From the NCBI GenBank assembly GCA_015059105.1, contig SVBB01000006.1:1-64000 (forward strand): 64,000 nt of DNA. The letters run 5' to 3'. Below are positions 8,516 through 19,500 of the stretch, piece by piece (positions within the stretch are counted from its first letter, which is position 1; the number at the start of each line of letters is the position of its first letter). The translations under genes and the position numbers were made by a program. The notes below the pieces were generated by a model that ran no database searches, was not told the origin of the DNA, and saw only the letters and a list, made by a program, of their open reading frames with translations. The DNA comes from Erysipelotrichaceae bacterium. GTDB taxonomy: Bacteria > Bacillota_I > Bacilli_A > RFN20 > CAG-826.

Positions 8516-11098
8516 TTACTTGAAATAAATCTTAAAAGTATTGGAATCACTGTTACTGAGCCAATACTTTTTATTTAGTCTTGGGCCACATGAATTAGTC
8601 CCCACTCCTGCCATCGCAATATCTAAAGAAACATATGCTTTATTACTTCTCGGTAATTCATAATTATGTTTTGTATTCTTAAGCGTTTCTAATGAATATG
8701 GAAGAATAGAAAATGAGAATGGTTTAGAAGCGGAGATATAAACATCATTGGCTTTCACATAACTAGAATAATAATGAGAACCGCATTCTTGAGGTTTTAA
8801 ATTATTAGCCATATTATCTTTAACTCTCACTTTAAATTCCCTGATAGAATTATGGATATGTTTATCGACATAGCTTTCATCAGGTCCATAACCAAAGAAT
8901 GTGAAATCTTTACAGTTGTCTTTTAAAGTGAACTTCACTCCAAAACGTGGGATGAATAATGTTTCATCTTTCTTTTCATAAGATAGGTTCACTAATAAGG
9001 CATTTCCAATAAAGGAATATCTAACTTTAAAAGAAAGTAAATCTTTCTCATAAAATAGTCTTCCTTCATATTCAATGTAATTATTAAATTTAGTAATCTT
9101 ATCAATCTTTCTAGAAGCATTGATTAAACGTTTGAAGCTATCTTTTTGTTCAATAGGAATATCATTATCTAAATCCGCGCGTAGATAATTTAGTTTCACT
9201 CCGTCTTTAAAGACTAGTTTATCACCAAAATAAACTTGTTTTAATTCTGCGTTTTTATCATCCGCGATGACCTTCACTGCTTTATCGGATAAAGGCGGGA
9301 CGAATTCGCTCGTTTTGTCTACTGGTGCATCTGGATATAATTTACCTTTATAAACCGCTTCCATTTCTAATGTATTGGATTTTAATTTACGGAAAGGAGT
9401 AACTAATCCATCAACGCAGAAATTAGAATCGTTTGGCAAAGAGTTATCATCCCCACCATAATGGAGTTTGCCGTCTACAAGTACCGCGTGATCACACCAC
9501 TCCCAGATAAAACCACCACAATATCTGTCACTAGAAGTAAATAATCTCCAATAATCTGCGAGGTCACCGTTTGAGTTACCCATCGCATGAGAATATTCAC
9601 ACATGATGATTGGTCGCCACTCTTTTGGATCATCGAAATGTCTTTCTTTGAGTTCTTTGGGTTCTGGGTACATACGAGAAGCAAAATCTAATCGAGGTTC
9701 ATAATAACTTTCGTGATCAATCGTGCACCACACATTTTCGTAATGAATTGGTCTATCGCTATGCTCTTTTAAATAATCAAGACCCTTAAAGAACATCTTT
9801 CCATAACTAGATTCATTACCTAAAGAGAAGATGACAACACATGTTCTATTTTTATCTCTTTCAAATAAAGAAACTTCCCTATCATATATCGGTTCAATAT
9901 TCTCTTCTTTATTTGCAAACTCTTGCCAAGTCTCCGTACTATAATAACCTAAATATTGAGAGGCACCGTGAGTTTCAACATCCGCTTCATCAAGAACATA
10001 TAAACCGAGATAATCGCACATCTCATAAAACTCTGGAATATCAGGATAATGGGAAGTTCTAATGGAGTTAACGCCAAGCTTTTTCATCAAAGATAAATCC
10101 TTAAAAGTGTCTTTTATAGAAACAGTCATTCCAGTCACTGGATTTGATTCATGTCGGTTAACGCCTTTGAATTTCAAATGCTTGTCGTTAAAATAATATA
10201 CACCATCCTTGCAGTAACTATTTCTAATGCCGATTCTTTCGTATATAACTTCATCACCATATTCTATTTTAAATTTATATAAATATGGATTTTCCGCTGA
10301 CCATAAATTTGGCTTTTTTACTGCAATTTTCACATTTTTTCCTGCAAAAACCTCATATTTTTTGTTTTTAAAGGATAAAGATATATCAACATCTGATTGG
10401 TTGATAAATTCGATATAACCCACTCCTTTTTCAATCGTAGTGATAAACCTATAATCAGTGATATGTTTCTCTTTTCTTTTTAATAAATAGACATCTCTAA
10501 AGATGCCAGAAAAACGGAATTTATCCTGACATTCAAAGTAGCTAGAAGCAGACCATTTAAGAACTAAAACATCGATTTTATTTTCTCCATTTTTTAAATA
10601 TTTTGTGATATCGAATTCTGACTTACTATGAGCGATAAGAGAATAGCCAACTTTTTGATTATTGACGAATAAATAAAAGGCATTATCCACTCCTTCAAAG
10701 ACGATATAAATCTTCTCTTCGACATTAGAGATATTGATTGTTCTTTGATAATGGAATAATGGATTATCAACATCGATATATGGAGGATTGAATGGAAATG
10801 GATATTGGCAGTTTAAATATTGAATATGGTCATAGCCATAACATTGAACACAGCTTGGAACGACTAGTTTCTCTTTATCAGAAAACTTATAGTCTAAATC
10901 GTTAAAATCTTGATATCTTTTATATTCTTTAAAATTCCAGATGCCGTTAAGCGAAGTTACTTTTGAGCTGCTCTCTTTTAATGTAGCCCCATGATAATAT
11001 TTCGGTTTATCCTCTTTTGCAAAGGGGATGAAATGCGCATGAAAAGGTAAAGTATTTATTCTTTTATTAAAGAGAAATTCATCATTAAAAATATCCAT
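8516..11098 (-). CDS. lacZ: Beta-galactosidase, GH2 family
   Basis: GH2 enzymes hydrolyse beta-galactosides such as lactose. The 860-residue chain has the N-terminal jelly-roll (GIWNFKEY; HYQRTI), the immunoglobulin-like domain, and the TIM barrel with GVNRHESNP, RTSHYPDIPEFYEMCD and DEADVETHG. The acid/base Glu is in VIFSLGNESSYG and the nucleophile Glu in MCEYSHAMGNS. The C-terminal small-chain-like beta domain is present but shorter than in E. coli LacZ (1023 residues). There is no signal peptide, so it is intracellular. A GAGGA ribosome site precedes ATG 11098. No sugar transporter or regulator is adjacent. Confidence 0.95.
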   Translation of the reverse strand: MDIFNDEFLFNKRINTLPFHAHFIPFAKEDKPKYYHGATLKESSSKVTSLNGIWNFKEYKRYQDFNDLDYKFSDKEKLVVPSCVQCYGYDHIQYLNCQYPFPFNPPYIDVDNPLFHYQRTINISNVEEKIYIVFEGVDNAFYLFVNNQKVGYSLIAHSKSEFDITKYLKNGENKIDVLVLKWSASSYFECQDKFRFSGIFRDVYLLKRKEKHITDYRFITTIEKGVGYIEFINQSDVDISLSFKNKKYEVFAGKNVKIAVKKPNLWSAENPYLYKFKIEYGDEVIYERIGIRNSYCKDGVYYFNDKHLKFKGVNRHESNPVTGMTVSIKDTFKDLSLMKKLGVNSIRTSHYPDIPEFYEMCDYLGLYVLDEADVETHGASQYLGYYSTETWQEFANKEENIEPIYDREVSLFERDKNRTCVVIFSLGNESSYGKMFFKGLDYLKEHSDRPIHYENVWCTIDHESYYEPRLDFASRMYPEPKELKERHFDDPKEWRPIIMCEYSHAMGNSNGDLADYWRLFTSSDRYCGGFIWEWCDHAVLVDGKLHYGGDDNSLPNDSNFCVDGLVTPFRKLKSNTLEMEAVYKGKLYPDAPVDKTSEFVPPLSDKAVKVIADDKNAELKQVYFGDKLVFKDGVKLNYLRADLDNDIPIEQKDSFKRLINASRKIDKITKFNNYIEYEGRLFYEKDLLSFKVRYSFIGNALLVNLSYEKKDETLFIPRFGVKFTLKDNCKDFTFFGYGPDESYVDKHIHNSIREFKVRVKDNMANNLKPQECGSHYYSSYVKANDVYISASKPFSFSILPYSLETLKNTKHNYELPRSNKAYVSLDIAMAGVGTNSCGPRLNKKYWLSNSDSNTFKIYFK

Positions 11099-11161
11099 TA
11101 TTTTGTCCTCATCTTCATCATATAAGGATTAATAATGATTTGTATATATAAATCTCAGTAA

Positions 11162-12487
11162 TTATTCTTCGCTTGGGATTTCTCCTGCTTTATTAAGAGC
11201 GAACTTAGTTAGCAATGGTCCCACTAATTCATAGACGAGGGTCGCTAATAAGACGACTGTCACGATGATATTACCCATATTGTTCACTTTAAATATTTCC
11301 ATATCCCCAATTTGGTTAGCCATTCCAATCGCGACACCCGCTTGAGGTAATAATGTTAATCCTAAATAATGAGTAATTTCTTTTGATCGCTTAGTAATCT
11401 TGCAGCCGAAGAACGCTCCAAGATATTTACCAAGTGAACGAAGAATGAGATAAGTAAAGAAGACGACAACAATGATATAAATTGAACTATTATCACCACT
11501 AGAGAATATCTCATAAGCACTGGTCACTAAATGCGCGCCGGAAAGCACGAAGAACAACGTGAACAAGAAAGGTGTCCATCTATCCATTAATTCAATATCT
11601 CTAGTCAATATTGGTTTTTGTTCATCATTTGTATAATTGACATAAACCGCTCCGATAACCATACAGGCTAACAAGGAAGAGAAGTTAAGATTTGAATCAT
11701 TGATTTTTAAAGTATTTAAAGCAGCACATGCCCCAACGCCTAATAAAGTAAAGGCGATGACGATAATCATATGGTTATTACGCGATTTAAAATATTTCAT
11801 CGTCACATGGAGCAACAATCCTAAAACAAATCCGATTAATAGAGATCCCACTATTTCAAGTAAAGGAACTAAAAGAATAGAAACAATGCTGATTGAAGCA
11901 GTTGTCACAAATAACTTCGCAATACTAGTAGAAAGAGCAAAGACCATCAAACCAATCGCATCATCAAAGGCAACAACTGGAAGTAATAAATCCACAAGTG
12001 GGCCTTTCGCCTTATATTGATGGATGACCATTAACGTGGCAGCAGGTGCTGTAGCAGTCGCTATTGCTCCTAAAACAAAAGCAATCGCATAATTCAAATT
12101 GCATAAATAACAGACTAATAATAATCCTGCATCAACTAGGATAACCGCGCCAAAAGCCTGCAAAAACGTAATTAAAATGACTTTTGAACCATATTCTTTT
12201 ATCTTGCTAAACTTGAATTCTTCACCGATAGATAAAGCGATAAAGCCTAAAGCAATCGAGGCTACAAAAGTATTAATCCTTGTAAGTTCCTCTGTAAGAG
12301 TGATACCAAGCGAACCAACATATCCAGTCTTATCGATGAGGATGCAAACCACGGCAATAAGTAAACCAATCACTAAAAATGCAGTGACATTTGGAAGATT
12401 GATTTTTCTAGATGCTCTAGTTGCAATGAGCCCTAAAAGAAGTAGTATGCCGACAAATAATGCAATATTCATACAAATAGATATCAT
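11162..12487 (-). CDS. Cation/proton antiporter, CPA2 (Kef/Nha-like)
   Basis: A 441-residue protein with about 12 membrane segments. It has the CPA2 features NVTAFLVIGLL early, a discontinuous-helix region with TATAPAATLMVI, and VVAFDDAIGLMVFAL with the paired Asp residues used for ion/proton exchange. It lacks the C-terminal TrkA-N/KTN regulatory domain of full Kef systems. It probably exchanges Na+ or K+ for H+. ATG 12487 is listed; ATG 12472 (MNIALFVG) is equally possible and neither has a good ribosome site. It lies 63 bp upstream of lacZ on the same strand. Confidence 0.85.
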   Translation of the reverse strand: MISICMNIALFVGILLLLGLIATRASRKINLPNVTAFLVIGLLIAVVCILIDKTGYVGSLGITLTEELTRINTFVASIALGFIALSIGEEFKFSKIKEYGSKVILITFLQAFGAVILVDAGLLLVCYLCNLNYAIAFVLGAIATATAPAATLMVIHQYKAKGPLVDLLLPVVAFDDAIGLMVFALSTSIAKLFVTTASISIVSILLVPLLEIVGSLLIGFVLGLLLHVTMKYFKSRNNHMIIVIAFTLLGVGACAALNTLKINDSNLNFSSLLACMVIGAVYVNYTNDEQKPILTRDIELMDRWTPFLFTLFFVLSGAHLVTSAYEIFSSGDNSSIYIIVVVFFTYLILRSLGKYLGAFFGCKITKRSKEITHYLGLTLLPQAGVAIGMANQIGDMEIFKVNNMGNIIVTVVLLATLVYELVGPLLTKFALNKAGEIPSEE

Positions 12488-12631
12488 AGTCTCATTTTTT
12501 ATTAATTCAATCTTTTATTACATAAAAAACCATATGGACTTTACACTTTATAAAAATAATTTCCCGAAATTTTTCACTTTTTAGGGTCTATATATATAGA
12601 GACATGTTATTTAGCATATCTCAAAGCAAGT

Positions 12632-12671
12632 TTGATTGTTGTATGTGTTTGTATTACAATTGAATTACAAA
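12632..12671 (+). promoter_or_regulatory. Promoter and palindromic operator of the RelB/PIN pair
   Basis: TTGATT (12632-12637), a 17-bp spacer and TACAAT (12655-12660) form a good sigma-A promoter. A 24-bp near-perfect palindrome (12648-12671; arms TTTGTA and TACAAA, core CAATTG) covers the -10 box, as expected for RelB autorepression. Confidence 0.65.
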
Positions 12672-12684
12672 TGGAGGTTTATTT

Positions 12685-13074
12685 ATGGCATTAGTTCAAT
12701 TCAGAGTTGATGATAAAACCAAACAAGAAGCAACAGCAATATTTGAAAAACTTGGTATTGATTTATCTACCGCGCTAAGGATGTTTCTAAAGCGAAGTAT
12801 CTCTATAGGTGGTATTCCTTTTCCAACGATGATTAACGATAGCGTTACAGGAGTTGTAGACCCCACACTTACTAAAAAGCAAAATGAAGTAAGAGAATTA
12901 GTTAGAAAGATAAAAGAAATAGAGGCGTCAGAAGCAATTGCGGCAATGCGAAAATGCCAAGAAATATCCGAAAAAAACGGGAATTCTAAAATGACCCAAG
13001 AAGAAGTAAATGAATATGTCAAACTTGCTCGAAAAAAATGGAGAGCAAAAGATGATATATTACGCGACGATTGA
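12685..13074 (+). CDS. RelB/DinJ-family antitoxin
   Basis: Residues 1-50 are a ribbon-helix-helix domain of the RelB/DinJ type (VQFRVDDKTKQEATAIFEKLGIDLSTALRMFLKRS). The 129-residue chain has a longer C-terminal helical tail than usual, probably to wrap the toxin. A GGAGG ribosome site precedes ATG 12685. It overlaps the downstream PIN gene by 23 bp, so the two are co-translated. RelB with a PIN partner, rather than RelE, is a mixed pairing. Confidence 0.85.
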   Translation: MALVQFRVDDKTKQEATAIFEKLGIDLSTALRMFLKRSISIGGIPFPTMINDSVTGVVDPTLTKKQNEVRELVRKIKEIEASEAIAAMRKCQEISEKNGNSKMTQEEVNEYVKLARKKWRAKDDILRDD

Positions 13075-13477
13075 TACAAACATTCTCGTTTCAGCTCAAA
13101 TCAAAAAAGATTCAATACCAGATCAAATTATTCAATTAGCATTAGACGGAACAATTTGTCCATTACTAAACGATAGCATCATCGAAGAATATCGCAGAAT
13201 ATTGCTAGGTAATAAATTTGACTTCAGTACACGTGATATTGAACAATTATTAAACGGCCTAACATCAAATGGTAGATTCTTAAAACCAACGCCTACTGAT
13301 GAACCATTCGAAGATATCAACGATATCATTTTCTACGAAATAACTCTTACAGGTAGATCGACAGGAGAAGCTTATTTAGTAACTGGAAATTTAAAAGACT
13401 TCCCTAAAAAATATTTTGTAGTTAGTCCAAAAGAAATGCTTGATATCATTAACAAAGATAAAGAAACTGGTAAATAG
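13052..13477 (+). CDS. PIN-family toxin (COG1569-like)
   Basis: The chain begins MIYYATIDTNILVSAQ, with the first catalytic PIN Asp, continues with DSIIEEYRRIL and ends with a TGEAYLVTGNLKDFP segment carrying the later acidic residues, as in the COG1569 putative-toxin PIN group. I use ATG 13052, which overlaps the antitoxin end; the longer frame from 13010 would add 14 residues unlike the family. It is probably an RNase held inactive by the RelB-like protein. Confidence 0.85.
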   Translation: MIYYATIDTNILVSAQIKKDSIPDQIIQLALDGTICPLLNDSIIEEYRRILLGNKFDFSTRDIEQLLNGLTSNGRFLKPTPTDEPFEDINDIIFYEITLTGRSTGEAYLVTGNLKDFPKKYFVVSPKEMLDIINKDKETGK

Positions 13478-13515
13478 AAAATATGCCTTCCCAATTGACT
13501 GGGGAGGCATATTTT
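13478..13515. terminator. Strong bidirectional terminator
   Basis: Arms AAAATATGCCTTCCC and GGGGAGGCATATTTT match at 14 of 15 positions around a short loop. It separates the plus-strand toxin gene from the 3' end of the giant minus-strand gene and can act both ways. Confidence 0.85.
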
Positions 13516-13537
13516 TGAGGAGGTATTTTATTTAGCC

Positions 13538-16500
13538 TTATTTAGTTAAGCTAATCGCGTATTGATAGGATGAATCATCTCCATATGGATAGAAGACAAA
13601 TGTGACATCATAATCTTTAAATTCGTTTTTCGCTGCAATCTCACTTATTTGTTCTTTAGAGAAGCTATAAGCGCGAGGAGAATCTGTCTTATTGAAATCG
13701 ATATCATTGCTATTTAAAATCAACGGTTTGCCTTCATTTGGAGTTAATATAACCGCTTTGCTGAATTGAACAGGAGTGTTGAACGCATAGCCTACAACAT
13801 AATATTCATCATTGGATAAATCTTCTAATATAATTGAGCCGCTCACGCCTGTATCATTTTCTAATCCACATCTGCTACAGACATAGCATTCTTTTTGATC
13901 ATCATAACGGAAATCATGGTCTAAAGCGCGTTCATATTTGTCGGAAGCTTCTCCGCAAACAAGGCAGATATAACCCTCGACTGCATTTTGTGAACAGCTT
14001 ACTTTTTCATAATAAATCCACGTTTCATGCAAGTGACGTACACCTTCATAGCTATATTTATAACCTTCGCTATCAGTATCAGTTTCGACATAGTGGCATG
14101 GATCATTATCAGAATACTCATAATCGTTTCTATGCCAACTACCATCACTCTCAGTAATTAATCGAGTAGTTAATAATTGGTAAATTTCTTCGCCGATATA
14201 GTAATAAGTGTATAGATTTAATTCACTACTGCCATTTGCATATGTGTGTAAATTTCTAACAATCTTGCCACCATTCCATTTATTGTCAACATAATCGCCT
14301 TCGACATATTCGTATTCGGAGATTTCTTGCCCACCACATCTTTCACAAGTAAATGTTTCAGTTTCGACATATCTACCTTCTTTTTCATCAATAGTTCTTT
14401 GAGCAAAAATATGGTCTTGGTCTTGGAAAGAATGGTTTTCATCATAATTTGAATAGACGATGTCGATGACATAAGGTTTTTCTGTTTGCGTGCCAACTTT
14501 TATAGTAACGACTCTATCAACTACACAGCTTCCTTCTTCATGATATTGGTAACTACTAGTTATTTCATATTGGAATCCACATTCCGCGCATGTATATCTA
14601 TTTCCGCCTTCAATACTTGTATTATTAAAGTCGCATGTTGAATTTACATAGTAGTCATGATGTTCTCCACATGGGCACTTTTCAATAACTAGTTCACCTT
14701 CATGAGTTGACCCATATTTTGTAAAGTCAACTTTTTCCACAATAAATGGCCTATGGTAGTCACAATGCTCTTCATTTATATCACCACAGTTTTTGCACTT
14801 TGAAACTACTAAGAAACCATTTTCACAGTTTTCATCTTTATCAAAAGTAAATGTATATTCGTAATCGTGATTATATACATAACCTTCATCAGAAACGCTA
14901 GTATAAACCACACTACCGTTAACGAACACTTGGCGAGTTACTTCAACAGATGTGCGGCAATTATCGACTGGCACATAACGGCGATCTGTAGAATCTCTAA
15001 ATAGATATTCGTCTTGATCATTTCTTAAGCCAGAATCGACATTAACATCATGTTTGTAGCCATCTTTATCGACATAACTATTGCTTGTGTTAATGAGCCC
15101 GCCAGGGACGTAACAATCAACATTGTTTGGTTGAACTTTACCGCAGTATTTGCATTCGGAATAAGAGATATATCCTTCTTGGTTAGGAATATATTGTGAG
15201 AGATTAACTTTCTTCTCCTCGTATTTGTGGCCATTGATAACATATTGTTTTTCACCTGATTCACCACAAATAATGCATTTAACTTTTACAAGAAGGCCAT
15301 CTTTTTCGCAGTCTTCACCAATTGGTTCGTAATATTCTTGATATCTATGTCCATAACGTAATTCATCGACTTTTTGACCACATTTGGTGCATATCGCGTG
15401 ATAGATATAGCCATCTTTTTCACAGTTGCCACGTGACTCATAACTTTCATTTTCATAATAATGGCTATATCCTTCATGTGAATCAGAAAGTGTATATTTG
15501 AATTCACCAATAGAGATAATAGTTTGATGGCTATCTAAATAATAGCAGCTCTCTTTAGCGTTGATATTATCAACAATATACTCTAACTGTAATCCACATT
15601 TTGAGCAAACTAGAGTCCTCTTATAATGGGAGTGACCATTCTTTTCATCATGGTCAGGATAATAATATGGTTCTCCACTTTCCTTAAAGTTACATGGTCC
15701 TTCTTTATAGTATTCTTCAAAAACTTCACCGCAAATATTACATTTCTCTATTTCGATAAGGTTGCCTTGACATGCACCATATTCGGATAAATCTATAGTT
15801 TGGTGAGTTCTTTCTTGATGCCAGCTACCAGAGATTTGTTCTTCTTCATGACAGACACTACAGACTTTAACGCCTTCATAGCCGCCTTCACATCCTTTTT
15901 CTGGATCGAGGAATTCAACATTATATTCCCATTGATGGGATGATGAAGTGTAGCTATCAACTTTGACCATAAATGATGCAAAGACACCTTCTTCATTTTT
16001 CATCAAGAGTTCAATATATCTATTATTCGCTTCTTCACATGATGAAATTTTGAAATTAGCGGCAAGAACTTTTGCTTGTAAAGTGCCATCAGGGCTAGTT
16101 AGTATATAACCCTTATAATCTTTTCCATCAATAGTTTCTTGATGTTCTACACTGCTTTCAAAGGCTCCATAATTGACTTCAAGATTATGGACTACATCTT
16201 TACCACAGATGTCACAAGTTGATTTGTGATAAGTAGCAAGTGAGTTTTTAGTCATATCGTCATAAATTGTGCCCGATTGATCTTTGTCTTTATAGGAATG
16301 ACCATAAGATCGTGATTCATAACTATCGCCACACTTATCACATTGATAAGAAACAATTGCGCCACCTTCACATCCTTTTTCTGGATCGAGGAATTCAACA
16401 TTCTTTACGACATAATTATGGTCTTCTCGACGTTGGACAAGATAATCATTGATAACGAGAAGTGGGTTTTCAGCATCGTAATATGCTGTACCAGTGAATC

Positions 16501-19500
16501 TCATTTCAGTGACACATCCGTCAACGTGGGTAGAAGCAACGCCAGTGACAGTAAATCCGCAGTCTTTACAGACGAGAGTCATTGTCATATTGCCGTTTTC
16601 ATCAGGAGTGCCGTAGTTTGAATCATAATTATGGATTTTAGAGTTCATTAATTCCATCAAGTTGAAGCTCGCAACTTCGTCGCAAACGCTACAAGTGGAG
16701 TATTCAAAGCTACCTTTACAAGTGCCGCCGCTTAATTCTGTGAAATCGATTACAGCTTGCTCATAGTTGCTATGTCCATATGTCACGCCATGTTGAGCAA
16801 TACCGCATTTTTCACATTCACGAGTCATCTTGACGCCGCCAGAGCAGCCTTTTTCTTCATCCATCATTTCATAAGTGTATTTCCATTTATGAGTTTCTTC
16901 TTGTTTTGGTTCAGAAATGAATTCAAAGACCACCGCATTATCGATATAAACTGTCGCCATATTAGTAGTAGTAATCGTACAGCCATCAGTAACAGTTTCT
17001 TTCGCTATTTCAACAATGACATCATCATAAGAATAAGTAATTGTTTCAATCACTTTGTTATCATCGACGACTTGTTTACTATTAATAGTTTCAACATCGT
17101 CTCTAGAAATCACTACGCCTCTAATGCGAATGATTTTTTGACAATCTTCGCAATATTCATATGCGAGATAATTGCCCGCTTCATCTAAGGCAAATGATTT
17201 AAATGCAGTATGGTTATGATAAGTAGATTCATAATGGTAAATCGCATCTAAAACGATTTCACCTTCTGGATCAAAGATACGGAACGGATAGTTGACGATA
17301 TTTGTACAACCATCTTTTTCACTACCAGTGTTATACATGTGGTATTCCATTCCGCAATCTTGGCAAGTCATGATTTGTACTTGTACAACTTTGCCTTCAT
17401 ATTCGCGCTCTTCCATTCTTGGTTGAACCGCATAGATATTACATTGTGGTTCAAAATGATATTCATCTATAAATTTCACTTCCCCACATTCACAAGTTTT
17501 ATATGTGATATAGCCACCACATCCACCAACATCGCTGATAGATAAAGTTTTATCATGTAATTCGGTGTGGTCACAAGTTTTCTCAACCTTGCCACACATC
17601 GAACAAACACCGTTCACATAATTATGAATACCAGTCTTTGGAATGCTTGTATCATATTCAAATCCACATTCTTCACAGACGTGGTGATAAACACCGTTAA
17701 CACTACAAGTTGCTTCTTTAGTAACAGTGTTCACATACGCGTGTTCTTCATAATCTAATACTTGACCACAGGCAGTACACATATGGAAATGCATATCTTC
17801 ATCGCTGAGGAGTTCAGAGACGACGTGGTCTAATTTTGGAATAATAACGTGATTACGTTCGAGTTCTTTGCCACATTCCACACAATATTTAACTTCATCG
17901 TATCCACCAGCTTGTGTACAGCTTGCTGCTACTTCATTTTCAATAACAGGAGCCGCGCTAGTATGTGGGAGGGCTGGAATGTCGTGATGTTCTTCATCAA
18001 GTTTTTCGTGACAAACTTCACAGTAGACAACTTCATCGTAGCCACCTCTATGTTCACAAGTCGCTTCGACTTCATTTTCTATAACCGCTTCACCTGGAAC
18101 GTGTTCTAAAATGTAATCTTCTTTAATGAGTTCGGGTTCGGCATTATAAGTCACACCGTTATATGTGATGCTCGCTGCATAATGGACATCTCTTGCTTCA
18201 GAACAAGTTGGGCCATCACCAACAACAGTGGTCGCCACTTCTTTGCTAAAGTTATGCTCTTCATCTCTAGAACAGACGAAGGATGCTGTTGCTGTATTTG
18301 GATCATCATTGAGAACAAATGTTACTTTATAATCATGTCCTAATGCTGGAATAGTAATGTCATCGTCATGAGATAATACTTCGTTGCAGTAAATACAGCG
18401 AATTACTTCATCGTAATGTCCATCAGTTGTACAAGTCGCTTCCTCAACATTTTCTCTAGCTGGTTCGCCAGCAACGTGATCAGTTTGTGGAATAACTCTT
18501 GTTTCGACATGCTCGTTGTCATTGTTACATTTTCTTTGTTCTTCGCCAGCATGTTGACAAGTCGCTTCTGTTGTAATCACCCATTCGCCCCAATCATGAC
18601 CAGTGGCAGGTACATTTATTGTTTCACGAGATAATTCATTACCACACACGCTACAACTAATGACTGATTCGTAATGTCCTGGTTCAGTACAAGTTGGGTC
18701 AACATTATTTTCAATCACAGCTTCACCTGGAGTATGACCAGTTGCATAGCGGATTCTTTCTTCATAATGCTTATCGTCATTTTCACAGTATCTTCTTTCG
18801 ACACCATCTACAGTACAAGTGGCGTCTTCGCCATATAATGCCCATTCGCCCCACTTATGACCAAGTGCATCGTCTTGTTTTTTCACCTCGGTCGATAAGA
18901 CTTCGTTACAACGAGTACAACGCACCACTTCATCGTGATAACCGATTTCAGTACAAGTTGGTTTCACAACATTTTCGTTATGCACTTCACCTGGATTATG
19001 TCCAAGTGGTTCTACATAATTAACGCTAGTGCTGACTGGTTCTTGTTCACCGTATTGAGCAGTTACAACAGTGTAACCCCAAGCAGTACAAGTTGGTTCA
19101 ATTTCTTTAGTGGTAACTTTTGCATCACGTAATTCAGTGTGGTTTTTATCATGGTTACAAATAAATAACGCTTTTGCAGTGGAATAATCGCCACCCCATT
19201 GATAACCGTTAAAGACCCATTCATGGCCAATCGCGGCAACGTTTTCTTGTTTGGTTTCGTGGCAAACGCTACATTCGTATGATTTTAATCCGCTAGTAGT
19301 ACAAGTTGGATCTGTGCTACTACTACTAATAAGTGTCCAATTATGGCCTGGAGCAGGTTTAGTAATCTTAACAATCTTTTCATGACATCTTGCACAGACA
19401 TCAACAGTATAAGCACTATGAGTACAATCACCTTCCACTTCTTGTAAACGATTTAATGAGTGACCATATAAACCACAGAATTCTTCTGGACTTAATCGTG

